32,179 nt of DNA. It comes from Bondarzewia mesenterica (lineage: Eukaryota > Basidiomycota > Agaricomycetes > Russulales > Bondarzewiaceae). The notes beneath the pieces were generated by a model, which saw only the letters and a list, made by a program, of their open reading frames with translations, did no database searches and had not been told where the DNA came from. Location of the stretch: positions 31,526 through 63,704 of the forward strand of contig SGPL01000138.1 of assembly GCA_004802705.1 (NCBI GenBank), in the 5' to 3' direction. Position numbers and translations under genes: made by a program. Shown one piece after another: positions 1 to 11,170 of this stretch (positions within the stretch are counted from its first letter, which is position 1; each line of letters begins with the position of its first letter).

Positions 1-71
1 TCGAGNNGCTTCGAGCCGTACCGATGAAAGGAAATGTATGCACTTATAGGAGGAAGAAGCGATGTGCGACA

Positions 72-2341
72 TTAATCCATTTGCCCGTCACGCGGACGCA
101 AGATTACATCCAGCTGGCCATTCGTCAAGATGTAATAGTCATTCAACTCTGACTCGTATTTCTCCGCTGACCAATGGGGGGCAAACCTGGCCTCAAAACG
201 ACGCATCAAGGCGATTATCACTGCGCGCATCTGGATCATAGCCAATGTCTTCCCCGGACAGCTTGTTGGGCCTGCAAATGAATTGATAAGCCGTCGAAAA
301 GAGCGTGATTGTTCAGGTGAATTAGGCCATACCGTAGCTGAATGGGAAGAATGCATTACGGTTGAGGCGTGGCTCAGAAGAGTTCAATCCAGCCGAAATA
401 TCATGGGCGTCGGTTATCTCATATACACCCTCTGCAAGCCAACGTGAAGGCCGGAAGAGATCAGGGCAAGGAAAGAAATTTGCAGGATCGCGTTGCACTT
501 GAGTATGGTCACATCAGCCCTGACTGTTCATTACATGCGAGAAAGATAGCATACCACTGTAATTCGAGATTTGCACAGTTGTGTTTGGTGGAATGAAACT
601 GTAGCAAGCATGATGTCAACAATGCGGATTTGAAAGCCGCTACGCTCACTTTCCACAGACGACCGTGCCGTTGGTCTTTCCAGCAAGGACACGCTGAACA
701 CCGTTGGGCACCAGCGGCTGCAGTCTCAGCGTCTCATTACTTCGAAAGTTAGTCAAAGTCATCTAAAATTGAAGGACAGCATACGCACATGACGGCATTG
801 AGATAAGGAAGTGTGTTCAACGCGGCTGGATCCAAGGCCGACTCTAAGGCAGCCTTGTCGATTTCAGCTTGCAAAGTGCTGTAGACCTGTGGATTCGACA
901 AAAGATAATAGAAAACGTTAACAAGTGACACGCTGCTTGTATCCGATCCTTGTATGCATCTTGTAAATGGGAATCGACATTCGGGCATTGAGGTCATGAA
1001 CATACCTGCGACAATGGCGAAGGTTGCTTCAGCAGCTAGAACGGGGAAAGGTAAGGCCTTTCCTCCTTCGCCATCCTCGTCCATCTATACGCATTGTAAG
1101 AGTCGAACTCATGATTGCACTCCCGGACGTACAAGATACGAGAAAAGGTCCCGAGTCATTGACCCCTTGGCTATCCGTTTGAGAACTGTATCCTTCGCAA
1201 ACGCACGCAAGCGCAGAGTATCACCGGAGTTTGGAAGAAGCCTGTAAAAAGCTTTCAACCACGGCATCGTGCCGAGAATTTCTTGCTGTCTTGAACACAG
1301 TAATCAGAACCAAATGCTATAGTGATTGAAAAGTGGCGTAAGCATACTCGACTCCGAGCATCGACATCTTGATGAAGCCATGCGTATCACCACCATCCTT
1401 CATCAATTCAAAAATCCCTCCATAACTGTGCGTGATATGTCAACGGTACACAACTCAGCCAGAGGGGCAAACTTACGCCAAGTCACCCATGAAATCGAAG
1501 CTAGGAAATGTTTGAACAAAGCGAAGAGTGGTCAATTGGACATACTTACGAGAAAAGGCTCAACCACCGAGAGAGATTAACGGAGTCGCCCTGGGAGTGC
1601 ATTTCCAATATTGATACCAATTGCGAGACACGAGAGTGAAGAGAGTGTTCATAGTGTTTGATGGCATTCGAACTGAATGCACGATCCCACACGCGACGTC
1701 TCTGAGAGTGCTCATGAGGGTCCAAAATGTCGAGTAAGCTCGAGGTTGTGCTCGTCACATTATATCCTAAAATGATATCATTGATCCGATAGAGTAACAT
1801 AGCTGACAGAGTCTATCAGACGTACGTCCGCCCTTTGTGAATTTACGTGAGGCCAGTATGGCGGGTATTGCCGCAGCATCAGATATGTGGAGGTGGTTTG
1901 GACCTTAAAAGGAGATGCGATGCGAAATGTTGAGCGGGAAGAGAAGGCAGAATGGTAGGTACACTTACCCGTGCGAATCCATGGACCATAGCGCTGGTGG
2001 AGATTGTGGTAGTACCGGTGTTGCTGACCTGTCATGACGATCGTCCATGCGGAGAAACGGGATATTTTGAGATGGAGAGGACCGGGGTAGTTGGCAAGAG
2101 GATGAAATGGAGATATGCGGTAGAGCATAACAGAAAACACAAGAGATGAGAGATATACGAAGTAAGAGTTGAGCAGGGAGTATAAAATGGATACATGAGG
2201 CGAGTGGAGCACAATCGACAGCACGAAAGGGAGCCCAACAGTCAAAAAGGCAAGAGGTACTGCACCACGAGGCTCGAAGCGGTTGAAAACAAGATGAACG
2301 AACTGTAAGATTGGATTCGTCAGTTGAGGAGGTACACGCAT
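72..2341 (-). CDS. Cytochrome P450 monooxygenase, membrane-anchored, about 12 exons
   Basis: A haem-thiolate monooxygenase, presumably ER-bound and fed by a P450 reductase; the substrate cannot be told from sequence. The ATG at 2341 opens a long hydrophobic N-terminus with about three membrane spans, then a proline-rich hinge (HPLANYPGP). First donor is at 1968 (gtaagt). Later exons give, in order: a helix-C region with [11 protein letters not shown] (about 1710-1660); FDFMGDLA (near 1490); helix I with AGSDTSS, its A and G split by an intron (about 1010-940); ExxR as NETLRL (about 730); the PERF-like FRPSRW (about 450); and the haem loop [11 protein letters not shown], with the cysteine ligand, at about 270. 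Stop is at 72-74. All landmark motifs are present, so it looks intact at roughly 550 aa. The multi-span N-terminus recalls Agaricomycete P450s often labelled tryprostatin B 6-hydroxylase-like. No secondary-metabolite backbone gene lies nearby in this window. Confidence 0.9.
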
Positions 2342-3421
2342 TCGAATGACGATGATTCACCACAGCGGACAGAGCAACGACCAGTGTCGGGGACATTGAA
2401 GAATAAAATTGACGACGGTAGCGGTACAGTACTTACAGAATGTTCACAGATGGAGGCGCGCTACAAGAGGCTGCACGCTGCACGACAAGTTCAATGTCCG
2501 ATGATATCGATCCTCGGGAGATATGCAGCTACATACATATTCCTCCCATGCGGCTGCCTTATGTTACTATACCTTCATGCCGAACAGGACGACAACGAAA
2601 TAGATTCGAAAGGCTAGTCCTGACAAGTGTTCAACAGAAAGGCGCTTACTAGACAGTACACTGTCAGCATGATCAACTGATGCTCTTTCGTGTGCTTCAA
2701 GTTACTTGTCAATGTTAGAAATCGGTCGCCCGAAATTGTCACTTCTACTCTTCTCCGTGTCGCCGTCTCCATGTCTAGTTATTCATTATTTGTTGTCATA
2801 GCCTTTAAAAGTCCGCCGACCCAAGTACTCTGCAATAAAAAAGAAAGACACCAACGATAGAAAGATAAACTGCAATGGTCCAATGCAGAATGTAAGTACA
2901 GGAGGCGACAAAAGGAGTGTAATGAAGGAGTGAGCTGTAGGTGGGTGGCAAACGTGCCAGTCGCGCCCAATCAATGAACGACCTCGACCGACCATATACT
3001 GCCGATAAATAAAGAGTACAGGCCAGAGCGGGTCTAATTGAGCGAGAGATGATCCCGCGATGAGTGTCCTGGCGCACCTTTCGACTGTACATCTGCAGTG
3101 CGTGGGAGGGAATGAAGGGTTTACGAATAGGATAGGATAGGATAAGCTCGGATAGATAGGGATGATACAGCCGGACTGACAACAGAGAAGCGTAGAATGG
3201 CATTCAAGCCGACATGGATAACTTGCGGATATGCATGCTGTGAGATTCCAAGGCCTTGGGCATGATGCGTGAAGCTAGTGCGAGTCAAGCGTAATGTAGC
3301 GTATGTATGTGAGTGGCTCAGACGAAAGATGACCAGGACAGCAAATTGTCCGCCGAGGCCCAGCATCAGCAGGTTAAGCCACCCCAATGGCTGATGAAAC
3401 GGCGTGAGTCAGCACGACTGT
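2342..3421. other. Intergenic, about 1.1 kb, upstream of the P450 and downstream of KRE6
   Basis: No gene is supported. Open frames here (for example on the minus strand at 3121-3387 and 2805-3203) have no recognisable domain and no splice support. A short GGATA-type tandem stretch sits near 3129-3150. The part next to 2341 must contain the P450 promoter and 5' UTR; the part next to 3421 is KRE6 3' UTR. Confidence 0.6.
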
Positions 3422-6042
3422 CTAGCAGCCATCATACTGCCGTACAAGCGAAATATCAGGGAGTGTACCGATCGAAGGAAAGAGGTCCGTACCAGAGAGT
3501 TTTTAGGGAATGTGTAGTTTGCGCCAGAAGCACCTGCTGTCCACTTCGTGAGGTTCGCATCTACGATACCCTCATTAGCACTGAATTCAGCATTCGCAGT
3601 GCCAATCATAAACGTACTGGTATAAGCCTCCAAGTGATTGTTGATGTAATCCTCTGTGGGGTAATCCGGAGGACTGCAGCCAACATTTGGTGAGCCTTTC
3701 CGTTGATACACGCGCACATAGTCGACCAGCATCTCTGCAGGAAACTCCATGGTCGTCAAATCAATCGTCTGCCAGTTTGCTATGGAAGATCAGCAAATGT
3801 GTGCAATGCTAGACAAGAAGTTATCTTACATGAGATACCCAGGTTGAGGACGATAGACTGAGAAGTCATGAATATTAACTCTGATAAAAATGTATTATAA
3901 ACACTAACCATAGGTTCCTCGGGAATTAACCGCTGCGAGACTTGACTGCCGTTTGTTCCCTGATCAGGACCCACAGCGGATGCGCCCATACGCACAGTGG
4001 AATTGCCGTTCATGTACCATGTAATAAAGCCGTCGTCAACATTGGACGGATTCGCGTAATACTCGAAGCCTGCGTTCGCGTGAGTACTTGCATGTGGTAC
4101 GATGTAGAAAAATTGTTATACCAAAGCTCGCAAAGTTCCCCCCTGAACCGGTGAAGATATCTGACGGAAGTTGCGTCAACGCCGAGATTGCCTGTTGCAC
4201 TGCCGAGCCGCTTAATCATATCGAGTAGATTTAGCGACATCATGTGCATTAGAAACCAAAAAAAAAAAAACGTACCGATACGAATTCGGTGTTGTTATGG
4301 TATCGTTGTAAATCTGCCATTCATTCTGTGTCGAGTTCAGGTAGATATAGTCGTGAGTGAAGGGCGCGAACTGCGCCGACTGCGAAACTACACCGCCTGT
4401 ACCATGCTTGTTGTGCTCCGCCTCGAGGATATCAATCTCGGGCGCGCCACGTCCTTTGTTTACATTCGGCCCGGGGTGATCCTCTCCTGCGCAGGTGCAC
4501 GAGCTATAAGATAGTTGGCATCCACTGTAACGTGTAGGTGCCTATTGGATACTCACGACAGCTTTTGTCCAGTCAGCCATGAGAGGTCATAGTTGTACTT
4601 AGTTGAACCGGCATTCGTGTGTAAAGCCGCTGCTGGACCAGACCCATCCTTCAGTGTTTGGTTGCGGAACGTGCCAAGATCGCATGAATTGTAGCTGCAA
4701 ATAAGCGAGTAAGAAAAGCAAGAAAACAAAACATGTTCACAACACAAGGACTCACGAATATGGCCATGTCCCGTCTGTAGTCGCACCGTACCCTGGACGG
4801 CCAAGATTGCCCATCGTCCAAGCACCCGGCCACTAATCATGGTTATTCCAGTAACCATCTCGAAAAGGAAAATAAACGCACATATCCCGTTGTCCCGTCA
4901 TTTGGCCCCGGCAAACTCAAGCTCACTTCAACGTACCCGCTCGTGAAACAAAATTTATTCCAACTCTGCAACATCCCAGAACGATACGGCAACCCGTTCG
5001 TCTCCACATTCTCCATGCGGATATGAAGATTACCGCCCTTGGTTGTAATTTGCCGTGGATCGTACCACTCCTGATCGCTCGTAGCCCAATACCAAAGGTC
5101 GACAGCTTCCCAGTACGGGTCGTCGCCGGGGTAGAATGTCCGTCCATCGGTGTTGAACTCGTCCGAGAACACAAGGGTGTAATCCTGACCATCCGATCCC
5201 GTGCGAGTTTTTGCTGAGTCGGGGGTGTCACTGTCAATCAGAGTTGGCATGGAAAATGTCGGTGGTGGTGTCTCGTCGGTGGAGTTCACGTTGATGTTGT
5301 GGCCGTCGATTGCCAGATTGCGTGCAGTGTCTCGAACATAAGTTATGACGGGATAGGCGATGAATAGAGTGAGAAGGGCGAGGATGAGGAGGAGGAGCAC
5401 ACCGACATTGAGAAAGCCACGGACAGTGAAGATGGTGCTGGCCTTCTCGAATGCGTCAGGCTCATGTAACGCGTCTTCATCGTCCATTGGCTCCTTCTCA
5501 TCAAAGCTCGGATCATATACGTATGGAACGAGACCACGCTGATTCGGAAGGGAACCAGAAGGGTATTTGGAGTCGGAGGAGAGTGACCATACTGATTCTC
5601 CGGAAGTCGACAAGACAGAATCGCGCGCATTGGCAGAGATAGGACGAGGAGGAAGCAGTGCACCGTTCTCGTCTTCTGTAGCAAGACGATAGAGGACCAT
5701 AGATCCCCTTTGACCAGACATGAGCTGTGAACCGAGCGCCTGGGATTCTTCCGACGCGATGCGGTTGATATACATGCTCCCCCGTGACGCTGGGCGTGAG
5801 CGAACGAAGGCATAAGGGGAAGCGTTGGGGTTCAGAGGCGAAGAGATGAATGTTGAGGTGGAAAACGAGCGAGTGGGCTTATTGGGGGACAACGATGAGA
5901 GGCCGTCGGATGAGCCTGTGAGGAGGGGAGACTCTACAGAGGGAAAGCCTGCAGTCCTTGGAGACTGAAAGAGGTCGTCCGGCGTCGACATTGATGTCGG
6001 TGTGCCCGTACGGGGGGTGTCATGCTCTTCATGAGCAGACAT
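3422..6042 (-). CDS. KRE6: KRE6/SKN1-type beta-1,6-glucan synthesis-associated protein (GH16-like), 727 aa, 9 exons
   Basis: A type II membrane protein of the secretory pathway needed for cell-wall beta-1,6-glucan; the lumenal domain is GH16-like and probably acts on glucan. The N-terminus (to about residue 200) is Ser/Thr/Pro-rich and cytoplasmic. One membrane span ([20 protein letters not shown]) follows at about 210-230. Then come the SKN1 landmarks [39 protein letters not shown] and the catalytic motif [14 protein letters not shown] traced exons 6042-4882, 4832-4756, 4694-4557, 4503-4276, 4210-4122, 4069-3909, 3857-3830, 3779-3493 and 3436-3422; phases close exactly over 2184 nt. The last exon is 15 nt and yields the C-terminus SLYDGC. 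A longer frame upstream starts at GTG (6156), so I chose the first ATG. The gene lies head-to-tail with SQS1, 304 bp away. Confidence 0.93.
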
Positions 6043-6346
6043 TACTGTATGGGCGTCGCCGTCGACGACGACGAGAAAAGTGGACGTCGTGGGAGGGAGG
6101 AGAGTGTGAGCTAACCGTGTGCTCGCGTCGGTCGCCTCTTCCCGCTCAAAGTCCACGTGGACCGATCTCTTCTATGGACCTCGAGGCCTCTATAACTTAT
6201 AGCCGACGGTTGCCTATTGGCCCTAGTAATACTCTGGGAGCTCGATACTTGACCGCAAAGACGACAAACTCGTGGTAAGCACGTATTCATTGCACACATT
6301 TCTCGCAAACACATTTCCACCCCGACGTAGCAGTGACAAGGCTTCT
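6043..6346. promoter_or_regulatory. KRE6 upstream region, 304 bp
   Basis: Spacer between the SQS1 stop and the KRE6 ATG, so it must hold the SQS1 terminator and the KRE6 promoter/5' UTR. An in-frame GTG-initiated extension of KRE6 reaches 6156 but lacks an ATG. No clear core promoter motif was seen. Confidence 0.4.
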
Positions 6347-9236
6347 TTACTGCATACGAGAAGCCCCCAATCCCAGTTTCGTCGTCTTTATGATCGCAGT
6401 CAGAGGCGCATCAAGCCCGCCAGAGATACCGATTCGATCTCCTTCCGACCAGCCCATGGCAGCCAACATCTGGAAACCAACGTTTGATTTGCCAATCTTT
6501 GCAGCAGCCTGGGGATCACGATAGTAAATATTCAGGCGAAGGAAAAATAAACTGGCAAGACGTACCTTCCCTATGATCTCACCCTCTTTCGGCCTTGGTT
6601 GTCCTCGCAGAGCACCTCCTCTGCCTTCGGGTTCCCTCCTCGATATAACAGACACTCCAGCCCGCTTTAAGATGCGAGTCACCTTCCTCTCGTCTACTTG
6701 AATACCGCTCCGCGTCGTCTTTATCAACGTCGTATACCGTGTGCTGCCCTGTCCTTTGCTTTGACTGTTTAAATTGAACGCTTGTGCGAGCTCGTGCACA
6801 GTCTTTCGCGCATCTTTCGCCATAGGCGGCAGCGCCAACGTAGTTCGCCCACCAAGGTCGGCTAAAAAGCGACGGATTTGTTGCTCGACGGAAGTCAAGT
6901 CCACCACGCGATTTGGTATATTTACAGACGGATCAAGAGCGGATGCAGCAAGTGTCGCCTTTCGGCTTTTCTTGCCACCTTTCTTGGGCGCGAGAGGGTC
7001 AGCCGCAGCTTCGAGACGAGCTCGGTCACGAAGACGCTTTCGCTCCGCCTTCTTTGCGCGATCACGGTCCCATCGATCGCGCAAGTCTGCGGGAATATAT
7101 TTGTCCTTCTTCCGCCCTGCAAAAGTATTAGTGCGAACCAACAAGACAATCTATGAACTCACTCGCTGGAACAAAATCGTCATCGTCATCGAAGTCACCG
7201 TTTTGAATCGTCTTGAACAATCGATTACTATTTTTTCGGTCTCGAGAGGTGAGGATGTCTTGGTTTTGATCGAGAAGACTCTGCGATGCCAAGCCAAAAA
7301 CAGGTTGTCAACTTGATCAAGAGAGAAAGAGAGTCCACTCACTTGGACTTGAGCAACGAGGTCATCATCATCATCTCCTTCGTCATCGTCTTCATCCAGC
7401 CCTTCTTCAAGCATGTCGAGGATCGGTCTTCCCTTGGAACGCTTGCGCAATCTCTCTAAGCGCGCCTGGAAACTTCTCTTGGGTGTCTCTTCCTCGTCTG
7501 ACGAGTCGTCTCTGTCTTCGTCTTCCCCCTCGCTTTGATCCCTGACCTCGGCGATCATCCGTCTCTCCTCGGCGCTGACAAAATTCTCCATTTCTTCATC
7601 GATATTGTCTTCGTCGCTCTCATTATCTTGATCATCTTCGTCGTCTGTTTCGTCGACCTCCCTATCCTCTCTTTCTATCCGTTCTCGGTCCGCGATATCA
7701 TCCATCGTGACGTGATGGCTTCCATCAACGTCCATACTGCGCACAAAAGCCGCCATATTATCGATGTTCACTTCCGGATCCACTTCCATCCCTCCATTTC
7801 CGCTCGACACCTCATCGACTCCAGGATCCAAGTTCCTGGTGTCATCATCACTGTTATCTCCCCAGTCGACATCTGAATCCCCTCGCCGCCGTTCTGCGCG
7901 CCTTGGATCACGGTCGGGCACCTCTTTGCGCAGATTAGCTTCTGACAAGATAGCACCAAACGAGCCAAACATCGCATGGCGTTGCTGACGGCGACGACTG
8001 ATAAGGTTCGAAAGTGGATCTTTGCGAAGAGAGTGTGGTTGCGCAGCGAATTGTCGTGGCTTATGCTTTGTGGGGGTTGAAGTAAAGGAAACGGACAATT
8101 CTGATGCAGAAAGCACGGGTTGGACAGGAGAGGCAGTGTGTGATGGAAGAGAGGGGACGTCTGGTGTCTGCGCTGAGGTAGAGGTAGATGGGGAGGATAT
8201 CTTAGCGGAAAGGGGGATAACCTTCGTCGTTCGCGGATGAGGTGCAACGTAGACAATCACATCGTCGGAATCGTCCACGGATGCACCTAGGGGAACATCA
8301 TCGCCTACGCGATCGACGACGATGTTGGTTGTATCTGGATGATCACAAACTGGTGCAGGTTTTGTATCGATGAAGAAGCCCGTGAATCTCTCTTCGACAG
8401 CAATCACCTCCTTGTCACCATCGGTCTTCTCCACGGCTGTGACTACCTGAGACTTTGCAGCCATGGCTTCGACTTTTTGCATCATCTGCCCCAAGTCCTC
8501 AAAGTCGATTTCTTCAAGCTCTTCGGTATCTGAAGGCGCCCGAGATGGAGGATCATCACTAGCGTTGAAAACGCGGAGAACACGGTCTGCAGTGGGTATA
8601 TGGCTCTGATTCTCATCTCCTTTGGATTCAAAAATTAGATAATTCGGGGTCGTTCGATATTCGAGTCAGACACCAACCGGCAGACTCCACCACTGGCTCG
8701 AAAATCTCTTCCTCCTCCATGAATAAAGTAGGCGTGCATTTAGACCGCACGAAAATGATCGGCCTTAGCAACGGCCTGTCCTCGGATAGAAGCTGGGAAA
8801 GAGGGGCCGTAGCTGTTCGCAGTTTAGATGCCCAACGCGCCTGCTTGGCATAGTCCTGAGGGCCAGCATTACCTCGTCCTCGGCCGCGGGGATTGGCCGA
8901 ACCTCGATTCGGTGTCGATACGCCCATGTTTAAGCCCATGCTGCTGTATGGATTACCGAAGCCGCGGCCGCGAGGAGAGCCGTAGGGGCGACGAGCGTCT
9001 GTGTCCGCGACAGTATGAGCATCATCACTCGCAGTTTTTAAGTCCAAGATTCCTCATCTTCAACAAGAATGAAAGAAAATCGGATACCTACAATTCTGGG
9101 AGACATTGGATGTGAAATCATCGCCATCATCATACAGTACATATCCTAGACCTCTTCCGCGCCCACGCCCTCCACGGCCACCTCTATGACCTGAGCCCCC
9201 TCTCCGATTGCCATCGCTTGTGTTTCGTCTCGGCAT
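6347..9236 (-). CDS. SQS1: SQS1-like protein with R3H and G-patch domains
   Basis: A nuclear RNA-processing factor. Yeast Sqs1/Pfa1 uses its G-patch to activate the DEAH helicase Prp43 in ribosome assembly and splicing. The N-terminus from the ATG at 9236 is RGG-like (GGRGGRGRGRG), and a second Gly/Arg-rich part lies at about 9000-8860. A long acidic, Asp/Glu-rich low-complexity middle spans about 7880-7370. Near the C-terminus are a basic stretch (about 7110-7000), an R3H domain containing RKTVH (about 6800) and a G-patch with GFQMLAAMGW followed by KLGLGA, ending at the stop at 6347. Introns near 7320-7260, 7165-7120 and 6565-6505 have good sites. The exon 1 to exon 2 join (about 9105 to 9045) is unresolved: the best donor and acceptor produce a stop, so the 5' structure needs transcript support. 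Confidence 0.87.
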
Positions 9237-9762
9237 CGACCACAGCAAAGTGATTCAATCTTGTTCAAGTTGTAAAATAAGCGATATCGGATGCAACCCG
9301 AGTTTGTTGCCAGAAGATGCAAGGGCGAGACGAAGGTAAGTATGGATCAAGGTGAAGTTAGATGGTTGTTTTGGCCAAATATCTAGAAATGTCCAAATTT
9401 GGCATTCAACGCCCACGGCTACTATCATGGGACTAGTGTTGGGTAATTTCGAAAGAAAAAAATGTATCTACTCATCAACTTCATCTATTACCTCCGTTTT
9501 TCTTTGTGTTCAGCAATATAACATCAATACTATTGTACCCAAATTTCTCTTTGCCAAATGGTTGCACCTTTTCATTGTCGGAGACCTACCGAAGAGGGGA
9601 CTAGTGTTGGTGAATTTCTCCGAGCATTGTCACAGTACGGTCACATTGCCGTGAAGTGCCGTAGGCTGCCAGATTCGAACTCCGCCCGCTCTGATGGATG
9701 TCCAGTAGGCTCGGACACAGCCGCTATCGTTCACACTCCGCTACACTCCATGCGATTAGCGG
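9237..9762. other. Intergenic upstream of SQS1, with short repeats
   Basis: No gene is supported. Two near-identical 22-mers, starting gggactagtgttgg, lie at 9429-9450 and 9597-9618 in the same orientation. A small hairpin (gccaaat...atttggc) lies at 9374-9403. On the minus strand near 9670 there is a tRNA B-box-like GTTCGAATC, but no tRNA folds. The stretch looks like old repeat debris outside the TIR element; the part nearest 9236 holds the SQS1 promoter. Confidence 0.5.
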
Positions 9763-9840
9763 CTGGGCACACTGGGGCCACTTTTTTTGGCAGGCGCTGC
9801 CAAAAAACGTATTTCGACTTAGCGAAATTTCGCGCGTCGT
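9763..9840 (+). repeat. Left terminal inverted repeat
   Basis: Pairs with 11171-11245. It contains the 11-bp-arm hairpin ttttttggcag-gcg-ctgccaaaaaa at 9783-9807 and the palindrome gcgaaatttcgc at 9822-9833. Confidence 0.85.
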
Positions 9841-9969
9841 GCCAAAAACAAGCTGATCGTGCTTACCTCTCTCCCTCCATTCCGCACATGTCGTGACTTG
9901 ATTTTCATCTCCTTATACTCCTGCGTCCTCCATTGCTTACTCCTCGTGTCCAGAACAACATCCTTGCAG

Positions 9970-11053
9970 CAATACGTGGAGACAATGACTTGGGAAGTGC
10001 TCAAGGAATACGCGGCGTTAATTGTGGACCAGTACACGGATAACTGTGAAGTTGATAAACTTCGACGAGCACGGGCAAAGAACGGACCTGCGCATGGTGA
10101 CATGGTAAATGAAAATGTGATTTTATTTCTGCGTGACGCACTGATCTTGCAAGAGTTCTCCGACTCAGTCAAGGCAGGTGACTCTGGGCGTGTCCTTAAT
10201 TCTAGGATTTGTTGACAACTATGCCAGTCTTGGGGCTACCAATTCTATATATCCCTTGTTGACTCGGAGGGCAATAAATGGTCACAAGAGCCTCTGCACA
10301 GTGGTGGGAATGGACCCACAAGCTGTCTGCATCTTAATTCCAGGTAAGCATGAATGTACTTCTTCCTGCAACCATCGAACACTGATTCCCTCTCCTGGCC
10401 TGCACCCTTTGACATCCTCTGCACTGGACCCACACTCGCACTTGTCCACCCCCTCTATGCAAGATGCCACAGGCAGCAGCCAGCGCACCGTGACGAGCAG
10501 CACAGTGAGCTCGCTCGGCCGCGTATCAAACTACTACATTGAGCTGTTCGTCCTTCTCTCTGAGGACCCAGCATCCTATGCGCGCTCCTCCTCCATCCAC
10601 GATCCCTCCTCCCCCTTCCTCGTAACCAACTATGTCCCACCCACAAGCGCAGCTGATACTCACTTGCCACAGCCCTCGGGCTCACATGTCTAGGTCGTGC
10701 ACTACAACGGCGGGCAGCCGCCCATGACGGTGTACACGGAGAATGATCCGGAGGTAGTTGAGCTCCCTCTGCGATATGTTGATGACCGCGGGACTGCGAT
10801 TCAGACTCCATGACAGCCCGTTGCAGTCCCCCGCAAGCAACGATGGGTGCGATCGTAGCCCAGTGAGAGGACGGACAACGGGATTTTGGACTATGATGAT
10901 TGAACACAATCTAATAATGTGCGGAGGGATAGTAATTTGGAGGAATACGAGGACGGCACTGATGATTAGGAGCAGCTGGACTCGGACGGCGGTGGCGAGA
11001 GTAGCACTACTGACATTGATTCTGACGTTGAAGATGAAGATCCTCTTGAATAA
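9970..11053 (+). pseudogene. Decayed protein-coding remnant inside the TIR element
   Basis: Two readable pieces lie in different frames. The first follows a plausible splice acceptor at 9969, with an ATG at 9985, and runs to a stop near 10213; it includes ENVILFLRDALI and KAGDSGRV. This resembles a family I associate with repeated Agaricomycete genes (DUF6589, from memory and unverified). The second is one frame from 10694 to 11053, beginning VVHYNGGQPPMTVYTENDPE and ending in an acidic tail (DIDSDVEDEDPLE, then taa), but broken by four in-frame stops. An N at 11059 lies just beyond. The acidic tail still reading in frame past several stops indicates a once-functional gene now dead. No transposase catalytic motif could be identified. 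Confidence 0.5.
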
Positions 11054-11170
11054 ACTTTNTTTGCTTATGCTTAACTTATTTAATGTGTACACTAAGGATC
11101 AAACAGCAAATGGGCATGTATCGGATGAAAGTGTTGCAGCAGAGTCACTAAGACGAAGCTGCCACACAAC

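Noticed and set aside
72..2341. P450 as a pseudogene because its frames look fragmented
   Set aside because: Fragmentation is due to about 11 short introns; helix I, ExxR, FRPSRW and the Cys haem loop are all intact and joined by canonical splice sites.
3121..3387. Hydrophobic minus-strand ORF just downstream of KRE6
   Set aside because: It lies in the KRE6 3' UTR, has no domain and no splice signals; likely chance.
6043..6156. N-terminal extension of KRE6 to 6156
   Set aside because: It would start at GTG, not used as a normal start here; the first ATG is 6042.
7535..8240. Plus-strand ORFs opposite the acidic part of SQS1
   Set aside because: Repetitive Asp/Glu codons leave the other strand open; these are shadows.
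9237..9248. SQS1 start at 9248
   Set aside because: That codon is TTG; the ATG at 9236 gives the MPRR start.
9650..9730. tRNA gene on the minus strand, suggested by GTTCGAATC and an A-box-like GTCCGAG
   Set aside because: The T-stem has three mismatched pairs and the acceptor stem does not close; at most a tRNA-derived SINE relic.
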